The position numbers and the translations under genes were made by a program. A DNA stretch of 7,342 nucleotides from Bacteroidales bacterium (GTDB lineage Bacteria > Bacteroidota > Bacteroidia > Bacteroidales > UBA932), in assembly GCA_016295455.1 (NCBI GenBank), contig JAEDLE010000066.1, positions 1-7,342 of the forward strand, read 5' to 3'. The notes below the pieces were generated by a model. The model saw only the letters and a list, made by a program, of their open reading frames with translations. It searched no databases and was not told the origin of the DNA. Below, one piece after another: positions 1 through 6,197 of this stretch (position 1 is its first letter; each line of letters begins with the position of its first letter).

Positions 1-203
1 GGACTTTCCTTCTTTCCCCTGGACTTCCTGTATGCTTCAGACTTACTGGTCTCCACGTCTTCAGCTTCCCCTTCCGGAACTTCTACCATAACGCCGTCAG
101 TGTTCTCTTCATTTGCTTTCGGCTGTATTAACAACAACATCAGGATACCTACGATAAACAACACTATAACAATGAATAATGCAATCCTTTTTCCTTTATT
201 CAT
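1..203 (-). CDS. traM: TraM, conjugative transposon VirB10-like protein, N-terminal part (cut by left window edge)
   Basis: This is the start of a bitopic inner-membrane protein; 67 codons are visible before the window ends. It opens with a basic cytoplasmic tip (MNKGKR), then a hydrophobic span at about residues 7-27, then an acidic, charged periplasmic stretch that includes TSKSEAYRKS. That pattern, and its place directly after the traK and traL slots, fits the N terminus of Bacteroides TraM, the VirB10-like protein that bridges the inner membrane and the outer-membrane core of the secretion channel. The start at 203 lies 1 nt after the stop of the preceding miniprotein, so translation is probably coupled. 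The diagnostic C-terminal domain lies outside the window, so the call rests on topology and order. Another bitopic Tra protein is possible but less likely. Confidence 0.72.
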   Translation of the reverse strand, partial: MNKGKRIALFIVIVLFIVGILMLLLIQPKANEENTDGVMVEVPEGEAEDVETSKSEAYRKSRGKKES

Positions 204-204
204 A

Positions 205-312
205 TCACTTGATCTTTACTATCAGACATATAATTCTAACCAACAGCAGCAGTACGATCACGCCGGCTGCAATCCAGGCTTTCAGCTTATCGCTTACGTG
301 TTTCGATTTCAT
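205..312 (-). CDS. 35-aa single-span membrane miniprotein in the traL position
   Basis: This is a short reading frame between traK and traM. The protein begins MKSKHVSDKLKAW, a basic amphipathic segment, followed by one hydrophobic span at about residues 14-32 rich in V, L and I, and ends in lysines (IVKIK). The start codon at 312 lies inside the end of traK, overlapping it by 26 nt in another frame, and the stop is 1 nt before the traM start, so it fills the gap exactly. It is the only ATG in this frame after an upstream in-frame stop at 382-384. In CTnDOT-type elements the gene between traK and traM is traL, which from memory encodes a protein of about 100 residues with one membrane span. 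This could be a minimal TraL, but no sequence similarity is evident by eye. Confidence 0.6.
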   Translation of the reverse strand: MKSKHVSDKLKAWIAAGVIVLLLLVRIICLIVKIK

Positions 313-913
313 CGTTCTTTGTGACTTTGAACTGTTCGATGATGAGTCCGTGAGGATTGGATGAAGACCTCTTGGTGTCAATCACTCTGCAGGTGCTCTC
401 GAAGGAATACACAGTAATCTTGCTTTCACGGACCACGTACTGCCGTGCGTGGGTCGTAACCTGGTATGGATATACAGATGTATCCACATCAACCGAATCC
501 ACCATCATCTGCTGGCTGATGTTGGCCGAAACAAGCCGGGAATAATACCCCTTCTCGGCCAGATCTTCCGAATACTGCCAGACACTCTGGTCAGAAAGAT
601 TCAGTGCCTTGTCCAGATTCTCCCTTATCGACTCCGCATTCGGCGACATCGAAAAGAACAGTTCGTGGAAACGCGTGACATGATCCTGCACTTCCAACCC
701 TTTGTTGGAAACCTCGTCTGTCTGTAGTGCTATCAGCGATTTGCCGTCATCAAGGATGTATATCTGATTGTCCTTGAGATTGGCATACCAAATGGCAGCA
801 CCGGCAGATACGGTTGCTACCAATGCACTGCAAATCATTGATGCAATGCTTATTTTGGACATTCTGTTGAAGTTTGAATTTATGTCCGAAAAATGCTTTA
901 TAAGATTGTTCAT
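287..913 (-). CDS. traK: TraK, conjugative transposon VirB8-like protein
   Basis: The product is a 208-aa bitopic inner-membrane protein, about the usual TraK length. A polar N-terminal tail (residues 1-20) precedes one hydrophobic span (about 21-44) and a soluble periplasmic domain. Family-like stretches are RFHELFFSMSPN (81-92), the GYYSRLVSANISQQM region (122-136) and NPHGLIIEQF (186-195). TraK proteins are treated as the Bacteroides counterpart of VirB8, which helps assemble the type IV secretion channel across the periplasm. The ATG at 913 lies 1 nt after the traJ stop, and the C terminus overlaps the next small gene by 26 nt. Order (traJ-traK-small-traM), length and topology all agree, so I am confident of the family. 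Confidence 0.93.
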   Translation of the reverse strand: MNNLIKHFSDINSNFNRMSKISIASMICSALVATVSAGAAIWYANLKDNQIYILDDGKSLIALQTDEVSNKGLEVQDHVTRFHELFFSMSPNAESIRENLDKALNLSDQSVWQYSEDLAEKGYYSRLVSANISQQMMVDSVDVDTSVYPYQVTTHARQYVVRESKITVYSFESTCRVIDTKRSSSNPHGLIIEQFKVTKNDEIETRKR

Positions 914-914
914 G

Positions 915-1916
915 CTATTTCGTTATTACTTTGGTTGCTACATAGGCAGCCTTCTGGGTAAGGCCGCGATAGACATTCGACACTCCTGTCGAATGGATGA
1001 TCCAATTCGCCATGGAAGGCACGGCGAATAGCATTCCCAGCATAATGATGTTGACAAGCAGCTGATGGAAAGGAAATGTCACCATCGTGGCTGCGTTGCA
1101 GTTGAAGAAGAAGTCAATCATACCCTCCCTGAATTTGCAGTTCACAAGGTCAACAAGTGAAATAAGCGGTATCCACAGCGAGACCTGTACGTACTTGGCC
1201 AGCCACTGGGTAAGGCTGTTCTCGAATGTCGGTATAAGAGAGATGGCCAGCACCAATGGGCCAATGATTCCCAATATTGTCAGGTAGACCCCGGAAGCAC
1301 CTATCAGACAGTATCTGACACAGTTCATAAGGAACGACACGATAAAGGAGAATATGTTTCCGCTCATCGTGATTGCACCCTGCGCCATATTGCTCGCCCA
1401 TCCCTTTAGTCTGTCCCACAATTTGCCGTACCAAGGCTTTTCGTCTGCCCTTTCAGCCGCAAGGTCGGCGGCAGCCTCCCCTGCTATGGTTCCGCTTCCG
1501 TTCACCCCTTCTATGCTTTCGTTGTTTGAGAATTCCGATTGTATGCTTTCAAGCCAGTTGTCACTGCCGGCGATGGATTCCACCTTGGCGACAAGCTGGT
1601 TGTATTTCGCATCATAGTTGTCGCTGTCATTTGAAACTCCTACCCATATCGCATCGGCAATGAGACCTGTGACTTTGTCAAGAGCAAGCACACAAGTACC
1701 GAACATAGGCAGGACAATCAGAACGGCAAGCGGCTTTACAATCTTCCAGATGCTGATGTTCTCACCGCTTACCAGATCTTTGGTAATGACGATGACTGCG
1801 AAACAGGCGAAAATAGCGGCTGCAATCCCGGCTACGGACATCACGACACCGTTGTCCATGGCCAGAATACGGCTTTTCACCTCGCATATCATTCCATATA
1901 CGGTGTATCCTTCCAT
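915..1916 (-). CDS. traJ: TraJ, conjugative transposon VirB6/TrbL-like polytopic membrane protein
   Basis: The product is a 333-aa integral membrane protein. Hydrophobic spans appear at about residues 24-45, 58-79, 184-203, 206-228, 244-258 and 285-302. A long polar loop (about 92-180) rich in acidic residues and alanine separates the first two spans from the rest. The C-terminal segment has NWIIHSTGVSNVYRG (304-318), the same general position as the conserved glycine-containing tail of the family. The length and the place between traI and traK match Bacteroides TraJ, the likely inner-membrane channel component equivalent to VirB6. The ATG at 1916 starts 4 nt after the traI stop, and the stop at 915 is 1 nt before traK. 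A perfect 8-bp hairpin lies in its 3' end at 974-995. Confidence 0.93.
   Translation of the reverse strand: MEGYTVYGMICEVKSRILAMDNGVVMSVAGIAAAIFACFAVIVITKDLVSGENISIWKIVKPLAVLIVLPMFGTCVLALDKVTGLIADAIWVGVSNDSDNYDAKYNQLVAKVESIAGSDNWLESIQSEFSNNESIEGVNGSGTIAGEAAADLAAERADEKPWYGKLWDRLKGWASNMAQGAITMSGNIFSFIVSFLMNCVRYCLIGASGVYLTILGIIGPLVLAISLIPTFENSLTQWLAKYVQVSLWIPLISLVDLVNCKFREGMIDFFFNCNAATMVTFPFHQLLVNIIMLGMLFAVPSMANWIIHSTGVSNVYRGLTQKAAYVATKVITK
974..995 (-). repeat. Perfect 8-bp inverted repeat inside the 3' end of traJ
   Basis: CATTCGAC and GTCGAATG flank a 6-nt loop. In the traJ mRNA the loop reads AGGAGU, a Shine-Dalgarno-like sequence presented on a GC-containing stem, about 60 nt before the traK start. 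The bases are also codons for TraJ residues 308-314 (roughly HSTGVSN), so the repeat may be incidental to coding. Confidence 0.6.
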
Positions 1917-1920
1917 AAGA

Positions 1921-2535
1921 TCAGTGTTTTACAGCTTCTTCAAGACTCTTTGCGCAAGCGGTCATCATATTGATGTCCCTCAGGGCAGACAGTTCCTCCT
2001 GAACTTCCTTTGTCATCTGGACATTGATGGCCGACATCTTCCGGTTGCTCTCCTCGAGGACCTTGAGACGTTCGGCCTCGCTCATCTCGGATGACGAATC
2101 CAGAGCCTGCCTGACCTTCTTCACTTCCCTGCTGGAAAGCAGAAGATAGTACCAGGCTTCGTTTGCCGCATTCCGGACATCATAGTAAGAAGGCTTTTCC
2201 ATTTCCCTCAATCGTTTGACGTACTCCTTGAAAAGGCGTATCGTATATTCGTAATTGTTGACGGTATAGATTGCCTGCTGACCCTTGGAAAGGTATGTCG
2301 ACACCTTCCGATAGCGTTCGTTCCATTTCTTCATGTTATCCAGCTGTTCCTCTATAAGTCCGAGGTTCTGGAGGAACTGGTTCGCATTCTGCGCCATATT
2401 GTCCCCGTCCTGGATATAGGAAATGATGGACTGCAGGAAGTTCTGCTCGTCAAACGTAATCAACTGGGCATTGGCCCTGTGGCTGAACATAAGACCGAGA
2501 ATGGCCATTGTCATTATTGCTGCTATCCTTTTCAT
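1921..2535 (-). CDS. traI: TraI, exported coiled-coil conjugation protein (DUF4141 type, VirB5-like)
   Basis: The product is a 204-aa secreted protein. Residues 1-23 form a typical signal peptide: basic MKR, a hydrophobic core, and an ANA-Q cleavage site after residue 23. The mature part is almost wholly helical and charged, with coiled-coil-like segments at about 55-80, 95-115 and 150-190. This matches Bacteroides TraI (annotated DUF4141), often compared with the VirB5 minor-pilus or periplasmic component; this TraI is unrelated to the F-plasmid relaxase of the same name. The ATG at 2535 overlaps the traG stop as ATGA, giving coupled translation. In CTnDOT a small traH sits between traG and traI; here there is no room for one. 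Confidence 0.9.
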   Translation of the reverse strand: MKRIAAIMTMAILGLMFSHRANAQLITFDEQNFLQSIISYIQDGDNMAQNANQFLQNLGLIEEQLDNMKKWNERYRKVSTYLSKGQQAIYTVNNYEYTIRLFKEYVKRLREMEKPSYYDVRNAANEAWYYLLLSSREVKKVRQALDSSSEMSEAERLKVLEESNRKMSAINVQMTKEVQEELSALRDINMMTACAKSLEEAVKH

Positions 2536-5009
2536 TTCAACGTCTCCTTTATTGCTTTTATTGCGCTGCCATAACGCTCCACATTCTGCAGGAATACAGC
2601 CTTCGCCTCTTTTGCAGACTGGTATGCCACCTGTTCCTCCGGAGATGTCTCTATGCCGTATACGCCGCTCTTTCTTCCACCCAGGCTGATGAATGCCTCA
2701 CGGTAACGGTATCTCGGATTGAGACCGTGCCTCCTGACGCTGAGTGCGAGAGCCGTCTCAATGGGGCTCAGGCCAAGAGTTTCCTGGACAACGCCGAAAC
2801 TGTTCTGGCTATTGCTGTGGTCAAGCAGTATCTTGACAGCTGAGTTGTTCACAATCACGGTCTTGATCACGTCGTTGTCCCTGATGTCAGCCACATCCTG
2901 GGTGACCACTACAGCGGCTGCAGAGTGCTTTCTCGCCGTCCTCCAGAGTTCCATCAATTTCGGGCTCATAGTCTCATTTGAAATGGCCTTCCAAGCTTCA
3001 TCTATGACAAGCATCTTGAAGCCCTTCTTACGGCGCATCATCCTCTCGAAGTCGTGCATGATCGTGCTTGTCACGACGGAAAGGATCAGTTCATCATTGC
3101 ATACGCTGGAGAGCTCGTAAACGACGAAACGGCAGTCCGAATGGTCAACCGGTGCAGGATTGTTGAGAAGCAGAGGATAAGTCCCCTCACTTGAGAAAGG
3201 GAACATCGCCTTGGAGAAGTTCTCGCAGTCAAAATCGTCCTTTCCAACCGGCGAACCGCCGCATTTGAAACTTCCCTTGTCTATCGCCTTCTTGAGGTCG
3301 CCTCCGACATAGTTCCTGAACATGTCAAATGTCGGAATCTCCAGCTTATCCTTACGGCACTTCTCCATGAACGACGTCAGGACCGAGGTCAGAACTGAGC
3401 TGTTTGACTTGTTCCATCCTCTTTCCGGTACCCAAATGGTCTTGAACAAGCCCTCAAGATACTGCAGTGAGGCGTTCTTTCCATCCACCCTTTCCGTATA
3501 TCCGACAAACGGATTCAGACTAAGCGGATGATTTCCGTCATACACGTTGTAAATACCGTCCTTGCCACATGACTCTTCATTGATCACTTTGCACAGGCCC
3601 TCATAAGAATCACCGATATCAACCACGAAAATGCTGTTCCCCGCATCATAGCTCTGCCGGAGGAAGAAGTTCGTGAAATATGACTTTCCCGATCCGGAAG
3701 GGCCAAGGATGAAACCGTTGAAATTGTCTATCAGTCCGGCCTGCATTGCCACCTCGCCCATATCAAGGGCAATCGGAACATTCCGGAATCTGTCGCACAC
3801 CTTGAACCGTCCGCCGTCCACGGGGCTTTCAAAAGTGTCCCATATCCACGGACAGAGTGCAGATTCCAATTCAACGGTCATATAGTCGTCCCGGCTCAGT
3901 TCCGACTCAGCTCCGGGGATGCCAGCAAAGTACAGGACCGGAGTATTGAAATTGTTGTATACTCCGTTGATACCCATATCAGAGAGTGCTGAACCGATGA
4001 TGCCTTTCAGTTCATCGGTATCACTGTCATCGGTCCAGGCCATCACATTGATGTGAGACTTGACGAAGCGTACAGAGCCGCCGTTGGCGGCCTCAAGGAC
4101 CTCTGTCATCTCATCAGAATTGCGCCGGTTGTCAACCGACTGTACACCTCCGGATTTCATTTTCTTACGCTTGCTGTCGATGGACCTGAGAATGCTTGCC
4201 TGAGGAAGAACCGCTATGTACTGGTTGACAACATGCTCACAGTTCAGCCTCAATCCGAACACGGACCCCAGGCCAGTCTCTACCCTTGTATTTGCACTTG
4301 CAAGCTGTCTGTCCTCAAGAACCGACGGTATGGACGAAGGCATCTGGTCAGCATCGCTGACGCTGTAGCAGATCATCTTCCTGTCGAAAACCTTCACGGA
4401 ATCCGGCTCCAGCATAATGCCTGAAAGTTGGTTGTCATCTCTTCCAAGCATCATATATCTCTGAATAAGACCGGGATGCGATTCGTCTCCCGTCAACTCA
4501 TCTTCAGCAATCGGAGTCACAGACAATCCCGGGCACTGGCTCAGAAATGTCTGGAACTCCCTTGCCTTGCTGAAGAGACCGCCAATTGCGGTTTTGTCCT
4601 TGACAAAAGGCTTGATTCCGAATAGGGACGACGACAAGGGCGAATGCCACATCGCATCCTTTGACGAGAACGTCAGGAAGATGCGGCACTCGTGGCAAAG
4701 ATACGGCCTGCCGTCAAAATGCCTCTCATATGAATCCGCAAGGAAGCCCGAAGGGGTTCCTGCCTGATATTTTCTGTAGTTGAAGGAATCCTGCTTATGC
4801 ACTATCGTGTATGGAGGCAGGTTCCTGATGGCCGCTGAAAGACGGCCTATCATTGCGTCATATGCTGACTCGCCCTGAGTCGTGATTGCCGGCAGACCAA
4901 GTTTCCAGGCGAATGTCACGTCTCCTTTTTTGGAAACAATGGCTCCGTCAATTACCCCGTTCAGAGGGAACACTTCAGTCAGGTATGACTTCGTGAAATT
5001 CATTTCCAT
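2532..5009 (-). CDS. traG: TraG, VirB4-family conjugation ATPase
   Basis: The product is an 825-aa cytoplasmic or peripheral-membrane ATPase that powers pilus biogenesis and substrate transfer. Numbered from the ATG at 5009, the Walker A motif is GPSGSGKS (436-443) and Walker B is MLVIDEAWKA, with D670 and E671 as the catalytic acidic pair. A downstream VVVTQDVADI segment resembles the conserved glutamine motif of the family. The N-terminal half (1-420) is the TraG/VirB4 N-terminal domain, starting near FPLNGVIDGAIVSKKGDVTFAW. The length matches Bacteroides TraG. The start is ambiguous: ATG at 5009 overlaps traF by 10 nt, while the in-frame ATG at 5003 forms the ATGA overlap seen at other junctions and has AGGA 8 nt upstream, so 5003 may be the true start. 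Confidence 0.97.
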   Translation of the reverse strand: MEMNFTKSYLTEVFPLNGVIDGAIVSKKGDVTFAWKLGLPAITTQGESAYDAMIGRLSAAIRNLPPYTIVHKQDSFNYRKYQAGTPSGFLADSYERHFDGRPYLCHECRIFLTFSSKDAMWHSPLSSSLFGIKPFVKDKTAIGGLFSKAREFQTFLSQCPGLSVTPIAEDELTGDESHPGLIQRYMMLGRDDNQLSGIMLEPDSVKVFDRKMICYSVSDADQMPSSIPSVLEDRQLASANTRVETGLGSVFGLRLNCEHVVNQYIAVLPQASILRSIDSKRKKMKSGGVQSVDNRRNSDEMTEVLEAANGGSVRFVKSHINVMAWTDDSDTDELKGIIGSALSDMGINGVYNNFNTPVLYFAGIPGAESELSRDDYMTVELESALCPWIWDTFESPVDGGRFKVCDRFRNVPIALDMGEVAMQAGLIDNFNGFILGPSGSGKSYFTNFFLRQSYDAGNSIFVVDIGDSYEGLCKVINEESCGKDGIYNVYDGNHPLSLNPFVGYTERVDGKNASLQYLEGLFKTIWVPERGWNKSNSSVLTSVLTSFMEKCRKDKLEIPTFDMFRNYVGGDLKKAIDKGSFKCGGSPVGKDDFDCENFSKAMFPFSSEGTYPLLLNNPAPVDHSDCRFVVYELSSVCNDELILSVVTSTIMHDFERMMRRKKGFKMLVIDEAWKAISNETMSPKLMELWRTARKHSAAAVVVTQDVADIRDNDVIKTVIVNNSAVKILLDHSNSQNSFGVVQETLGLSPIETALALSVRRHGLNPRYRYREAFISLGGRKSGVYGIETSPEEQVAYQSAKEAKAVFLQNVERYGSAIKAIKETLK

Positions 5010-5305
5010 TGTCCTGTGAAAGTTTTGGGTTTGACTTCTATAAAATTCCGGACCCTCCTTGAGGAGACGAACTTCAATATATCCCTCTCAGACCAGAATG
5101 TCTGGAGCATTGTTGCGGCAAAATAGACCAGCACCGCGATTGCAATGAACAGGATTGAAGCTGCCATCGTACCCACTATTGCGGCTGAAATGAATGACAG
5201 TACTGCTCCGGCCCCCAAAGCAGCGAGGAACAGGAATACATACCTGCCCTGCAGTCCGAACAGCGAGAATGGCCTGTCCAGGACCCTGTAGACCTTGCGT
5301 ACCAT
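5000..5305 (-). CDS. traF: TraF, VirB3-like conjugation membrane protein (DUF4133 type)
   Basis: The product is a 101-aa protein beginning MVRKVYRVLDRPFSLFGLQGRYV. The GLQGRYV stretch (17-23) immediately before a pair of hydrophobic helices (about 22-43 and 47-67) is characteristic of the Bacteroides TraF family, with a charged tail (WSERDILKFVSSRRVRN) behind them. It corresponds to VirB3, a small inner-membrane partner of the VirB4 ATPase, and it directly precedes that ATPase here. I chose the ATG at 5305, 2 nt after the traE stop, over the longer frame beginning at 5368: the extra 21 residues lack family character and would lie wholly inside traE. The stop overlaps the traG start. Confidence 0.93.
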   Translation of the reverse strand: MVRKVYRVLDRPFSLFGLQGRYVFLFLAALGAGAVLSFISAAIVGTMAASILFIAIAVLVYFAATMLQTFWSERDILKFVSSRRVRNFIEVKPKTFTGQWK

Positions 5306-5307
5306 AT

Positions 5308-5604
5308 TCACACCGTCAGACGGACCAGACTCAGAAGCACAACTCCCAAAATGAAGCCGGAGCCCCATTTGAGCAATGCATCCTTTGCCTCATGTTCCGA
5401 TATGATCCACTTGCCTATGGTCACACAAAGACCGACTGCGCATATGATGGTAATCACCACCGAAACCATGTCGATAATGCCTATCACCATACTTTTCAGT
5501 GACGATGTCGCCGAGTTGATGATTGCATTTCCGTCAGGAGCGGCCAAAGTGACAAGCGGAAGCAGCAAGGCCGCCAATGCCGCTGCGTTTCTCTTCCGTC
5601 TCAT
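5308..5604 (-). CDS. traE: TraE, VirB2/pilin-like conjugation membrane protein (DUF4134 type)
   Basis: The product is a 98-aa protein with a basic N terminus (MRRKRN), a hydrophobic signal-like segment (about 7-21) ending LAAPDG, then two further hydrophobic helices (about 38-66 and 82-97) separated by the short polar turn SEHEAKDALLKWGSG. Three-helix small proteins of this layout just upstream of traF and traG belong to the DUF4134/TraE family. It resembles the VirB2 pilin family in size, topology and gene order, and may be the pilus subunit or a membrane channel piece. The ATG at 5604 overlaps the preceding stop by 4 nt. Family assignment is firm; the pilin role is inferred from the order traE-traF-traG equalling virB2-3-4. 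Confidence 0.92.
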   Translation of the reverse strand: MRRKRNAAALAALLLPLVTLAAPDGNAIINSATSSLKSMVIGIIDMVSVVITIICAVGLCVTIGKWIISEHEAKDALLKWGSGFILGVVLLSLVRLTV

Positions 5605-5927
5605 AGCCGTCTCCTTGTCATTTCCACCTTGAAGCCCTCTTCCTTGATTCTTTCGGCAAGAGCCAGCCTCTCCTTTTTCGGCCTCTGCGGGTCGAACAGT
5701 CCTTCAGCATCCTCAAGCGGCAACATATCGCCACATTCGCTTTCTTCGTCAGGGTCCTCCTCATAAGGCTTCCGCTTGGGCACGAACTGGGTTTCTATGA
5801 GGGATATGTCATCCCCGTCTGTTTCATTGGAGCCTGCTTTCTTTGACTTCCTTCCTCTGATGGCCATCAAGACCAGCCAGATGACTACGGCAACGAGAGT
5901 ACCGCAAATTGCAATTGTCCTGTACAT
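5601..5927 (-). CDS. Single-span acidic protein heading the tra operon (unknown function)
   Basis: The product is a 108-aa protein with one N-terminal hydrophobic span (about residues 5-23), a basic stop-transfer patch (RGRKSKK), and a polar tail that is strongly acidic in the middle (KPYEEDPDEESECGDMLPLEDAEG) and basic at the end (MTRRRL). The tail should lie in the cytoplasm and looks mostly disordered until about residue 85, where LALAERIKEEGFKVEM suggests a short helix. It is the first gene of the minus-strand operon and overlaps traE by 4 nt. By position it corresponds to the gene before traE in CTnDOT-type elements, but I do not recognise the family. A role as an adaptor or assembly factor for the transfer apparatus is only a guess from its place. 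Confidence 0.8.
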   Translation of the reverse strand: MYRTIAICGTLVAVVIWLVLMAIRGRKSKKAGSNETDGDDISLIETQFVPKRKPYEEDPDEESECGDMLPLEDAEGLFDPQRPKKERLALAERIKEEGFKVEMTRRRL

Positions 5928-5955
5928 AATTCTTCAGCATTTTTGATTCAGGACG

Positions 5956-5987
5956 CTAAAGTATACGAATATTTTCGTAAAATGAAA
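5956..5987 (-). promoter_or_regulatory. Candidate Bacteroides-type promoter for the tra operon
   Basis: Read on the minus strand there is TTTC (5987-5984), a 20-nt spacer, and TACTTTAG (5963-5956). Each box is one mismatch from the Bacteroides consensus TTTG / TAnnTTTG, and the spacing is in the normal 19-21 range. It would start transcription about 20-25 nt before the ATG at 5927. Position, spacing and AT-rich context support it. Confidence 0.45.
5964..5979. promoter_or_regulatory. Operator-like palindrome TACGAA-tatt-TTCGTA
   Basis: Two perfect 6-bp arms surround a 4-nt centre in the AT-rich promoter zone. The dyad lies entirely within the spacer between the proposed minus-strand promoter boxes and also overlaps the weak plus-strand -33 box. 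A dimeric repressor bound here could control both divergent operons. No regulator gene is present in the window, so the partner is unknown. Confidence 0.5.
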
Positions 5988-6064
5988 ATCGCTTTTAATT
6001 TCCAGCGAATTGAGTGCTGCTTTCCTATCGTCTGCCCTGTAGGTGAAGACACTTGTATCACTCT

Positions 6065-6151
6065 GCAAATCTACGGCGGCACGCAACCCGACAAGGTCCG
6101 CCTTGCTCTCCACCTTGTCTTGAGTTGCTCCGGAGCCGCCGTATCGATTGC
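6065..6151. repeat. Large imperfect hairpin (about 28 bp) upstream of radC
   Basis: The stem is built of nested perfect blocks: GC 6065-6066 with 6150-6151, AATC 6068-6071 with GATT 6146-6149, TACGGCGGC 6072-6080 with GCCGCCGTA 6135-6143, GCAAC 6083-6087 with GTTGC 6124-6128, and GACAAGGT 6090-6097 with ACCTTGTC 6112-6119. Bulges and internal loops lie at 6067, 6144-6145, 6081-6082/6129-6134 and 6088-6089/6120-6123. The 14-nt apical loop is 6098-6111. An alternative tetraloop hairpin, AAGG 6093-6096 with CCTT 6101-6104, would compete with the apical stem. No T-run follows on either side, so it is not a rho-independent terminator. It could be a structured RNA, a cruciform protein site or a single-strand DNA structure. 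Confidence 0.75.
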
Positions 6152-6182
6152 GACGTAATACTTAATGTTTCACCCTAATCAT

Positions 6183-6197
6183 TTCAGACAATGAAAA
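6183..6197 (+). repeat. Direct repeat TTCAGACAATGAAAA, copy 1 (radC start)
   Basis: This 15-nt sequence spans the radC initiation codon (ATG at 6191) and is repeated exactly at 6599-6613 over the start of the next gene. Both copies place the ATG at the same point, so it may be a shared translation-initiation context. Confidence 0.8.

Larger units (their letters stand above)
5928..6190. promoter_or_regulatory. Divergent regulatory region between the tra operon and the radC operon
   Basis: These 263 bp separate two head-to-head operons and hold no convincing gene. The left part (5928-6005) is clearly more AT-rich than its surroundings and carries the candidate promoter or promoters and a perfect dyad. 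The right part (6065-6151) forms a long imperfect hairpin. A possible plus-strand promoter, TTTT (5972-5975), 20 nt, TAATTTCC (5996-6003), is weak. If it is real, the radC transcript would have a leader of roughly 180 nt that contains the hairpin. A weaker GTGA/TCAC dyad lies at 6043-6061. Confidence 0.6.

Noticed and set aside
1618..2094. 158-codon plus-strand open frame opposite traJ and traI
   Set aside because: It lies antisense across two well-supported tra genes and their junction, and the product shows no domain.
2719..3120. 133-codon plus-strand open frame opposite traG
   Set aside because: It lies antisense to the conserved Walker B region of the ATPase. Its hydrophobic look follows from the reverse complement of traG codons.
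4742..4760. Short inverted repeat in traG around GGAAGCCC / GGGGTTCC
   Set aside because: It contains a mismatch, has a 3-nt loop and lies deep in coding sequence; likely chance.
5306..5368. Upstream extension of traF to an ATG at 5368
   Set aside because: The extra 21 residues lie wholly within traE and lack family character. The ATG at 5305, 2 nt after the traE stop, gives a product starting like TraF proteins.
6043..6061. GTGA...TCAC dyad as an operator
   Set aside because: Only four base pairs match on each side and the centre does not pair; too weak to list separately.
6065..6151. Rho-independent terminator
   Set aside because: The stem is much longer than a terminator, has internal loops and a 14-nt apical loop, lacks a T-run on either strand, and lies at the 5' ends of both operons.
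6065..6151. Confirmed origin of transfer
   Set aside because: A hairpin is compatible with an oriT, but no relaxase gene or known nick-site sequence was recognised in the window, so I do not annotate it as one.
5943..6158. Open frame of 71 codons on the plus strand in the divergent intergenic region
   Set aside because: It starts inside the AT-rich promoter zone, runs through the palindrome and the long hairpin, and its product has no recognisable domain or protein-like pattern. The base pairing explains the sequence better than coding.
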